Positions 54,342 through 64,000 of a DNA stretch of 64,000 nt are shown here, one piece after another. The translations under genes and the position numbers were made by a program. Below the pieces are notes generated by a model, which had not been told where the DNA came from, did no database searches, and was given only the letters and a program-made list of their open reading frames with translations. Each line of letters opens with the position of its first letter. The stretch's first letter is position 1. The stretch lies in contig NC_068971.1 in the NCBI RefSeq assembly GCF_016808095.1, forward strand, positions 49,846,131 through 49,910,130, in the 5' to 3' direction. The DNA comes from Vigna angularis. Lineage: Eukaryota > Streptophyta > Magnoliopsida > Fabales > Fabaceae.

Positions 54342-56399
54342 CTTTTTTGTATTTTTCATAAACAATACTCAATTCTCTTATATTTTTACATGCTTTTCCT
54401 AAACTAGATGATCTATCAAATAAATTAGCAAACATAGTAGTTTAACTCGTCTTTCGTAAAAAATTACCTGTCAAAGAAATTTATCTCATTACTTTCCTGG
54501 TACTTTATTAAGAAATACCCATAAAAATATTTTTTTTTTAATTTTAACAAGTTTATTTTAAAAAATAAGCTTAGAACAGAAAATTAATCTTAAATTATAA
54601 TATAAATAAAATTACATCAAAAGTTATTAGTCTTTTAAAAATAAGTTTACATAAAACTAATCTCCGGAATAACAAATTTAACACCACAAGGCTAAATAAA
54701 GAATATAAAATTATATTCTAAATAATTATTCAATTGCAAATATTTTTTATATTGTTTGAATAAATATATTCTTAAAAAATATTTAAAAAGGACTTACTGT
54801 AAAATAATTTTATAAATTACATATCAACCTTTACCTATGTTCCACGAAAAAACTATCTGAACTTGATAACCCGACACCAATTTATGATAGATCTGAAATC
54901 TCTAGAAATTCCTAAATTTTTTGAAAAGTAATTTATTGTTTTTAAAATGAGTTTGTTCAGGTTAAAATTCTAAGAAGATGGGTTTTGAAAAAAGAAACCA
55001 TGAAAAGAAAAACATTATGGTAGTTATATGTCACATCAATGAATCTTTTCCAAAATTTGATAATTTATAATATACATATATATATTATGAATATAATTTT
55101 TAGAAGTGAAATCTAATACGAGAGTAGCTCTTTAACCTAATTAATTCGTTTCACTTTTTAAAAATTGTGAGAAAGTATACAAGGTAAGTAAACCTAAAAT
55201 TAGATATATAATGGTTTTATTTTATGATTTTTAAGGTAAGTATTCATTAAAAATGTTCTATTTTATGATTTTTCGATCAACTTAGACTAGAGGGTTCATA
55301 TAATTAGGAATGTACAATAAGTAACTTATAGCAGTCAGTCAAACAATATAAACCAAACAATCATCTTTAAATAATAATTAAGATAATAATTAAGATTAAT
55401 AATAATTAATTTAAGTTAAAATATAATTATTATTAACTGGATCGTGTGCTAATTTAAAGTTTATTTTAAAATTTATAAATATAAATTTTATTTAAAAGAT
55501 AGATTAATTATATTTATTGTTGAGTTGATCCGAATATTTAATAATTTTAACATGAAAGTATTCTTTATAGATAACTTTTCAACCAAAAAAAAGTGAAGAC
55601 AAGCTCTAATGCTGACAAATAATTGAATCATAAAACTTAAAAAAACTTATAACTTCGATCGTATAACCAAAACAAATATTATGACTAATGATCATAATTT
55701 TTATTTTGCACAGATGTGAGGTTTCGCATCCAAGAATCTTTCGGAGAAATCAGTTTTTTTTTTTTACTACTTTGACTTGGTATGTTCTTTAACAACTGTT
55801 ATTAGTCAAAATCCAACTTTCAATCACAAGATTATGTTAATAACAATTATTAACGGACAATAAAAAGAATCTGTGATGAACAAGAAAAAAGATCTTTTGG
55901 TTTTATTTTTATATAAACACTTTTTGTTAATCATGACCGTCCGTGCTAGAAGTATTGAGAAATTAATTCGTATGGGTCCCACTCTCTTTGGCAAAGTATC
56001 TCTATCAAATCAATTTTCAATTAATAAATTAACAATCAGCCTCTTTACATGGAAACTGGCAATTAATTATTCTAATAATCACTACAAATCAAACAAAAGT
56101 AATATAGTTCAACAATGAGTATGACTGAGTAACCTGCTTAATTAAATGATTATTATTTAATTTCGAGTTTAGTCACAATCACAGAATTTCATTCCATCCA
56201 ATTTCAAAAGGACAATTTTTCTTCAAAAAAAAAAAAAGTGAATTATCAAGTAGTTCTTGATCTCCAAGAAAACCAACAATGAATATCCATCCATCCATTC
56301 AACCATTCTACAAAGGTTTCTCTTTTCTCAAATCTTCCAACACCTAATCCCAAATTCTTCGCTAAACCCTCACTCACAAAACTCATCAGCATCGTAGCC
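54342..56399. other. AT-rich intergenic region and COL gene promoter
   Basis: No gene seen in 54342-56200. The 56200-56399 stretch is the leader of the COL13-like gene, with a poly-A run (56226-56237) and a pyrimidine-rich run before the ATG. A TATA box could not be assigned. Confidence 0.5.
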
Positions 56400-59300
56400 A
56401 TGACCGCTGAAGCGCCGAAGCCAGCGCGACCCTGTGACTACTGTGGTCACTCCATGGCGGTTCTCTACTGCAGAGCCGATTCAGCCAAGCTCTGCTTCTC
56501 GTGCGACCGCGAGGTTCACTCTACCAACCAGCTCTTCTCGAAGCACACGCGGACGCTGCTCTGCGACGCATGCGATGATTCCCCTGCTACCATACTCTGT
56601 TCCACCGACACCTCTGTTTTCTGCCAGAACTGCGACTGGGAGAAGCACAACCCGTCGCTCTCCGATTCCCTTCACCAACGGAGGCCCCTCGAAGGCTTCA
56701 CCGGTTGCCCTTCGGTCTCCGAACTTTTATCCGTTGTGGGGTTTGGAGATCTCAGCAAAAAATCGCTGCTTTCTTCGCCTCAGGGAAGTGCCGCCGATGG
56801 GTTCCTCGGGTGTGAAATTGAAGGGTTTTCGGATTTGTTTGTTTGGGATGCGCCTTCTGTTGTTACGCTTGATGATTTGATTTCTTCTTCCGCTTCTTCT
56901 CATAGCTTTCAGGCCATGGAAGTTCCTCCCCTGCCTAAGGTACTTACATGTATGAATTATGGAGGCATAATTGCTGTAAAAAGAGCGACTTTTTCTTAGA
57001 GTTTCGATCTCGTCAAGTTCACAGGACTGAAGATCTGCTGCTAGTTTGATAATTGCCTAATAATGGAAAACTCAATAATAGATACTACTACCATTTTAGA
57101 GTTTCAGTTTAGAGGGTGAATAGTTTCTTCTAGTCCAACACACAATAGACTCGACAGATATTATCAACATATTGTCTGATGTCGTCTAAGAATTTGGATT
57201 TAAAACTTACCTATTCAACATTTTGGACTTATTACACGTAAATGTGAGATCTTTTGTTCCCTTGTTTGGGTGCTGGAAAAAAGAAAATGCAGTGGAGAGT
57301 GAAAAATGTATTTGTTTCGAAAGATGGTAGGATCTTGTTTTATGAACTTGGGATTGGTTGGTGGAAGAGTGAAAAATGTTAACAACTTTTTTTTTTTTTT
57401 AATTTAGTTGTGCTTGTCTTATGGGAGAGTGCATGATTCGGATGTCAAAGTAGACATTGAAAAACTGTGTCTATTGCTACAATTTTTGACTTGTTCAGGG
57501 TATTTGTATTGATTCAGAATCGTAAGGCTGCTTGTGGGCGACACAGAGAAGAGATTCTTAGTCAGCTTCGGGAATTGGCCAGGTCTGAGCCATTGGATCT
57601 TGAACAATATGTGCAACCAGAAAACCTGTCCTCGGCTTTTGAAAGTGACGTGGAGGTTGATATCTATCCTTATCATGAGATAAAGCTTTTACTTCACTTG
57701 TTTTGTACTTGTGTTTTCTAGTGAATGCTGGTGCTGATACCTCATGACGGGTCATTTGTTTTTTCAAACCGTGTTATGCCTGTATGTATGTTTATGTACA
57801 AGGGATGGGCTTTTGTGTTTCTAGATAAGGTTTGCTTGTTTTAACCTTTTTTATTTTTCATATTGAATTTATATATGAGAATTTTGTGGAGCATATATTT
57901 GAATTTGTTAAATAGGAAGTTAACTGTGATTGTTGTGAGTGTTCAATTCGCATAAAATTTTCATGCAAGATTAACCTTGGGGGGTAGTACGATATTGGCA
58001 CTAATAGTCCTTGTTACAAGAGAATACAGTTGATCCGATGAAAATAGTAGTTATACTGAATGAAATCTAGATGAATTATTGCTGAAAGGGTTTCATTAGC
58101 GGATTCTCCAACTTCTTGTAAGATTTCTTGGATGGGAACATGACTGATGGCTTGATTTAGTCAAACATTTGACTGGATCTGGTACGAGTATTTTGCTCTT
58201 GTAAAATGAGAATAATACCGAAATATGACTTTTCGGGTAGTTAGGTTGCATGTGATGTAATGATGGGTCATGAATCATACTCTGAAAACACTTAAATTTT
58301 GACTTTGACTGCAAAAAATCTCACATAATACGTTTTTACTTATTTTGAAATTGAGCTCTGTTTCCCCTACAGAAATTACTAGCATTCTTTTAATTTTGAA
58401 TTCCGATTTGCTGTTCTGATAAATCTTGCAAAATCTATCGCCAGCAACATATATCTTGCTTTCTTATTTCCTGTGCCTGGCCTTGGTCTCTTCTCTTATG
58501 GGCAAGCTAGGTTGTTAGGTTGCTCTTTTAAACCATTCAACGATGCCTTCTTAATTGTGCATGGTGTATGGCATACCTCCTGAAATTATTTAACTGGAAA
58601 AATCATTGTGCTGCCATATTGACTATGTATTTCAGTGGCATAGAGAAATGAGTGAGCCTATGTATCAAGTTGTTCCTCCTGACCCATCATTGAGAACTTA
58701 TACTGAAGAAGTTCCAGTTAAACAATCCACTTCTGTGGGGGAAACTCACACCTTTGGCGACAAGGGAGGGAATCCATCTATTTCTCTTAACTCTGAAACC
58801 CTACCAACTACTCCCAAAGCTGGTGCATGTGAGTTAACTAGCCAAGAAAGAGATTCTGCATTGTTACGGTATAAACAGAAGAAGAAAACAAGAAGGTATT
58901 ACTAGTACAGCATCTTTTGCTTGCTCTGTGTGTGTACGTTAGAGGTATTTATATCTTAATTTGTAATGCTTGCTGAGCTGCCCAATTTCTCATGTTAAAT
59001 TCTCACTAGACCTTCTCCCAACTTTTTACCCCTAACATGCATTGTTATATGTTTTTATAAGTTATTTTCATTTCCATTTTTGCACAATACACGCCTTAAA
59101 TCCTTAGACAAATCTTTTATAACAGTGGACACAAGTATAATTGTTGGATATAGCTTTGAGAGATATCAAGAATGAGTCATTATTATCTGACCATTTCCAC
59201 CAATACGTTGATTTATTAACTGAAAGAGTTCAGCTCAGACTTTTCTGGAATAGTGTTCATATTATTTGTTTTGTTATCGTCATTTACAGTGAAGTGTACT

Positions 59301-59575
59301 GTGTTTCTGTAATTAACTAGGCCTTGTAATCTCCTTGCTATATAAAATGGTTGTTGGCTTGTTGATTAATATGAATTGTGAACTGCTAGCATTTGTGAGT
59401 TATGATCTTGTTGATTGGTTTATGAATTTGTGAAATCTTAGATTATTAAATTGACATACTTTTTATGGAAAACAACAGATATGACAAGCACATAAGATAT
59501 GAATCACGAAAAGTTCGTGCAGAAAGCAGGGTGAGAGTCAAGGGTCGATTTGCTAAGATGGAGCGGGAACATTAA
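56400..59575 (+). CDS. COL13: CONSTANS-like protein with two B-boxes and a CCT domain, COL13/BBX11-like, 4 exons
   Basis: Zinc-finger transcriptional regulator of the COL family, acting in the nucleus. Exons 56400-56939, 57518-57655, 58636-58895 and 59479-59575 give 344 residues. B-box 1 is residues ~12-52 (CDYCGH...CRADS..C..CD..VH), B-box 2 ~55-95 (CDACDD...[13 protein letters not shown]), then [17 protein letters not shown], a conserved VPPLPK followed across the intron by [13 protein letters not shown], and a C-terminal CCT domain ([15 protein letters not shown] + [17 protein letters not shown]). The intron splits the CCT domain at the Arg-Tyr junction. From memory Arabidopsis COL13 (At2g47890) has matching GFTGCPSV and VPPLPKNR motifs. 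The exon 2 donor could also be at 57649 instead of 57655 (both phase 0); I used the longer exon. The ORF ends near 56999 by read-through of intron 1 and is not the real end. Confidence 0.92.
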
Positions 59576-62500
59576 AATGGTAGGCTGGTATACACCATAA
59601 CTATAATTCCCAGCTCAAATCACATACATTATGTAACACGTCTCTTGTATGTTGCAAGTGATGCATCCTTGGATCCAGAGCTAGGATATTATATGCAGAC
59701 ATTTTCTTGCAATATAGTTGGCACTAGTCTTTTTACTATTCCCTTTGCACCATAATGATTGCACCTGAGGTAGACGAATAGGTGCAGTCTGCTGTAAACC
59801 AAAATCTAATTCACTGGGGTCTTTGGCCTTGAATCGTGTTTGGAGAGTCTCTTGTGGACTTCGATTTTTGTCATGTTGATTATTAAATAATTGATGAAAA
59901 AATTTAAGGTAAATTGCGGACTCCTTAAATTGGTATGAAGGGTGTTGAACATTCCATGGGAGCAAGTGAAAGCAAGTTATACTTTTCTTAATGTTTGGAT
60001 ATTCTGAGAATGTGAAAGCTGAGGTATAACACAGCTGACAAAGTGCTACCTAAGGATTTGTGACAAGAACACCTTGTATCGTCTGCAATTTCATTGTTCC
60101 TTGTTTTGCCAAGGGGAATATGTTACTGTATCTGAACTCAGCCCAGTCTGCAAGTGTTTCCCAAACTTTTAAATTTCTCTTAACGGAATGTGCTTTCAAG
60201 TAGTTCTAGAACAATAAGTACTGACAAGTACTGATTTAGAAAAAAATGTGCAAATAGAAGTGTTAAGTGCACATGCAAAGGACACAAACTGTCTAATTTA
60301 TCAGACTAATTGTCTGGTAAATACTGAAGTATGTGTTGCTGAACAGCATTTAGCTCTAATAATCTAGGTAAGCGATATAATCTGTTCTTTCTTCATGCAT
60401 ATTGCCAGGTTATGTATGCAACTTTCAGTCATAATTTAGTCCATTGGCAATTTGATTGAATGCAATGCGGTTCTTGTCTTCAAGGAACCTCGCAATTTAA
60501 AAAAAAATTGCATGTTTTGATCTCATCTTATAAATCTGATAATGTACTATCGTCTCTTCATTTCCATATCATGTCTGCTTAAAGCATTGATATCGTGTTG
60601 GACGGATATCTTTAGCATTTGAAGTATATATGGAGCAGAAAAGATACATGGAGAAGGAGTTATTTTTGCGGGCTAACGCATTCTTCTGTGGTTTTAGAAA
60701 CACGGTAGCTTGGATGATGTTAACGTTCCAGCAAAATGTAAGCTTGTACAAATGTTTTTCCTTGTTACTCATTAGAGAAATGCTAAAAACACATTGTCTG
60801 ACGCATTCTTTGTCCTTGTAGAGGTGTGTTTCTAGCACTTTTCTAACTCTATGAATGCTATAATGATATAGGATGTAGAATGTTAATTGTTGACATTTCT
60901 CAGATATTTACGAAAGTGTGAGGTGTATATACCAAAATAAAATAAATAAAATTGCGTGAATACTACACATCATTGAATAATACCTTGGAACATATGCCGG
61001 AATGCTAATTCTTGGACGATCAATTGTTTGTTTGTTTTTCATTTCCTTTGACAAAAGAAATCTTGTTATGTTTTCACTGATATGGTCATCTCACATCTAA
61101 TCCATCTTGATACTTTTATGTTTATTCCTAAAAGAGGTGAAAGGAAAGTCCGAAGCTTGAGCATCATTGAAGAAAGAGGTTATACTAATGTGCTATATTG
61201 GTTTTAAATCTTTGAACTAGCTAGCTAAGCATAACAAAGAAAAAAGGAATACCAAGTTGTCTCAGGAGCTGATACTAACTGCTACCAAACAATTTGTACG
61301 CACTAACAAACAGGTAATTGTAGAATGTGTCTTGGAACAAGGGTCTCGATTAATCAAAATTCCGAAGTTAGCCAGTGTAAAAATCAGAAATAATATTAAA
61401 GAACATAAATAATGCTGATAAATATGCATAAGCTATAAGGCAGACATTAGTTGCAGATGGATTGGTTGAGTTATGATTGTATTCATGCATGAACTGTGAA
61501 TCGTCGTGGTGGTCCCCGCACGCTTTGGTCCCCTTGGCAACTTCTGCATATATAACATGTCTTCTTCCTCTATGAAATATCATACAGAATTAGCAGCCAG
61601 TTAAGTCTCTTTCTGACGCTTCTCGAATATCGCAATGCTTTCTTTTCACCTAAAAAATCACATTCACTAATGGAGCCACCTTACATATTTCCCATTGACA
61701 TGAAAAAGAAAGCAAAAGGATTTTTCTTTTCCTTGTTTTTTTATTTCAGTTAAAGGAAACATAGGATCAGTGCTTCATATGGGCGTTGAAATTAGATTCT
61801 TCAACTTTACCAGTAATACCAAATTTAAATCGCATTTAAATTTTAAAAAGTTAGCCTTTTTTTTTAACAAAAGAATGAGTTTCATTACTCAATTACGTAA
61901 TCATGTAAAATGAATGTTCTTTTTTTCTTCTGAATTAATGGCGGTTCTTGAGTTCTAAAAGAAGATTCTCTTTTTGTTGAAGGTGTTGTTATTTAGAAAG
62001 ATGTTACAGAGAAAAGTACTTATTAATAAGAACTATAAAATTTAGGATAATGATATTTTAACATTTTTTTAACAATATTTTAACATCATCTACGTTTTAA
62101 TATCATCTATGTGTCTTTCTATGATTCGTCTAAAATTACTCCACAATCAATAATAATAATCATAAACACAAATTAATCACATAATGACACATTGATGATG
62201 TTAAAATGTTATAAAAAAATGTTCTCAAGTATCATTATCCTAAAATTTATATGATTTATGAAAAAACTATTGTTATCAGTAATTGTTTTCATATAAAAAA
62301 AGAAAAATAATGTTCACAACAATAAAATTAAAACCAACGTAAATGGACCTCATTAAATTCCACCAAATATTAAAAATAAAATGGCAACGGTTAATTTGTC
62401 TAGAATAAAATTCTCAATTTTTTTTATAGGAGAACCATAAAATCAACAGAGAAAAATAGAATGGAATTCAGAAGCTTTATTCTTGTGGATACCTTTGGTG

Positions 62501-64000
62501 GGTGGAGACATTGTTAAGACCATTTATTTCTATTAACAATCAGTAATCTGAAAATTGTGCACTAACACGAGGCTATGATAGTGTTTTTCTTGCTCTGTTT
62601 TTATGTTTGCTTTTCACCAACTTTTTTCGGTCTAAAATGGTTATGTTCACAATTCTCTATTTTCTTATCGAATAAACTGTATTTGATACTACTCATTAGA
62701 CTTGTCAACTTGGTCTCCTTACATGGTTTGGTCCTAACCCACGTGGGTTGGGATCAGAAAAATTCATAAGGCCAAAAAGCCTCTCGTAGAAAAAGTCCAC
62801 AGGACCAAAATATCTTCAAAAGTCCTGTGGGTCAGGGCCAACTCATGGGCCTTTCTTTTAAAAAAAATGTTCATTTTAAATACAAAATAAAATATAATTA
62901 ACTCTTACAAAAATAATTACTATAAAAAATAAATTAAAATTTTTATAGGACGAGAGTTCTAGAATCAAGAAACAAAAGCAAAATGATAATATTTATTGAG
63001 TTAGATTCTCTAAGTATATAATTAGAGGATCATTTTATAAATTTGAAATATAAATATTTAATTTCGCTTTTTTTAGGTTATAAATTAGAAATTAACTTTC
63101 TATCTATAATTATCCAAATTGAAATTTAAGAGAAGATTTTCTCTAATTGAAGCTCTTAATTTGAAAAAAATAAGACTTCTTTATTTTCTCAGAAAGCTAT
63201 TGAAAAAGAAATTAAATATAAATGATTTTCTTTTTCATTTTATACCTGACAAATCATGCTCATAACATAAATAATAAGTAAAAAGAAAAAACTCATAAAC
63301 CTTGTGCAGGCTGCAGTTGTCTTCGTCCATAGGATTCAATCTCGTCGTACTACTTACTCAAAATGTTTACATTTTAAATGTCATAAAGATAAACATAAAC
63401 ATACATTTATGTTATGTGTTCTAATTGAAAGTTAAAAATAAATTATTTAATGTGTTAGTCAAAGAATTGAAACACTATAACATTTGTCATTCTTTAGTAC
63501 TTTAGGTCTATTTAAAATTTTCATTTTTTTTATAAATTTTTAAGAAATTAACTTTCTTTTTATAATATATCTTATGGTGATTTTGAGAAAATATTATCAA
63601 AGAGAAAAAAACAAAATAAAACATAAGTTTAATTTACACATAAAATATTAATACTATTTTTGATCCAAAAATTTTAGATAATAAATTTTTGAATTATTTT
63701 TAATTTTAAATAATTAAAAACAGATTGAGTGATATTTTAGAAGTCGAGAAAACAAAACAGTGATTCTTTTTAAGAACCGTAAAAGCGGTGAAAATATTAA
63801 ATCAATTTAATATGTTATTATTTCTCTTTGGGGTTATTTTGATATTACTAATTATATATAATTTTTTAATAATTGGTGTCTGCAATATAAGACATAATTG
63901 TATTAAAATTGACAACAAAATAAAGCATTTTTATAATATTTTAGTAAAAAAAATTTGTAATACTATTTAGTTGTATAAAATTAAGTGTGTGGTTTGCAAT
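59576..64000. other. 3' flank of the COL gene and gene-free AT-rich DNA with one MITE
   Basis: No supported gene from 59576 to the end. Features are the 3' UTR of the COL gene (first few hundred bases), an inverted-repeat MITE at 62043-62243, and low-complexity AT sequence beyond 62860. ORFs up to 94 codons are unsupported. Confidence 0.5.
62043..62243. mobile_element. MITE, ~200 bp, with ~45-bp terminal inverted repeats
   Basis: The left end taggataatgata then ttttaaca...ttttaacatcatc and the right end, read on the minus strand as taggataatgata then cttgagaac...ttttaacatcatc, align well for about 45-50 bp. The interior is AT-rich and non-coding. The palindromic similarity continues a few bases into the flanks (aattt), so exact ends and target duplication are uncertain. 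Confidence 0.78.

Overview
This window is nuclear DNA from a flowering plant. The genes have many short exons with GT-AG introns, the intergenic DNA is very AT-rich with long (AT)n runs, and plant-only families are present (NPH3/BTB, CC-type glutaredoxins, CONSTANS-like B-box/CCT, MUB ubiquitin-fold). Gene content and order are those of a eudicot. The repeat style suggests a legume, perhaps Phaseolus or Vigna, but that is an inference I could not test.

Layout. 22-5002 (minus): a complete 15-exon chloroplast peptide chain release factor 1 (APG3 type). 5.2-14.7 kb: gene-free, with a 2.8-kb non-coding LTR retroelement carrying 118-bp tandem repeats (7820-10619) and two long AT microsatellites. 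14769-18148 (plus): an NPH3/BTB protein of SETH6 type. 20814-21189 (plus): a two-exon gene for a 78-residue protein of unknown function. 24571-24876 and 29600-29908 (minus): two CC-type glutaredoxins. 32836-35834 (minus): an OTU-domain deubiquitinase with a 5' UTR intron. 41749-42057 and 44372-44674 (plus): two more CC-type glutaredoxins. 49577-50124 (plus): a prenylated MUB ubiquitin-fold protein. 52235-54336: a second LTR element of the same family, with an exact 5-bp target duplication. 56400-59575 (plus): a COL13/BBX11-like two-B-box plus CCT protein. The last 4.4 kb hold no gene that I can support.

Biological reading. The gene set looks like one ancestral neighbourhood. As I recall the Arabidopsis map, RF1-GRX-OTU-GRX-GRX lie together near At3g62910-At3g62960, and NPH3(SETH6)-GRX-GRX-COL13 near At2g47860-At2g47890. 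Here both sets are interleaved on one segment, as expected of an unfractionated copy of the block. The genes are separate transcription units. Themes are plastid translation, redox control of TGA-type transcription (glutaredoxins), ubiquitin biology (OTU, MUB, and possibly a CUL3 adaptor) and light or flowering-type regulation (COL13-like).

The most unusual structure is in the two related retroelements. Each has a tandem array next to the LTR that is its 3' LTR in minus orientation. Both arrays have a 118-bp period built from two roughly 59-bp halves, yet their monomer sequences look unrelated.
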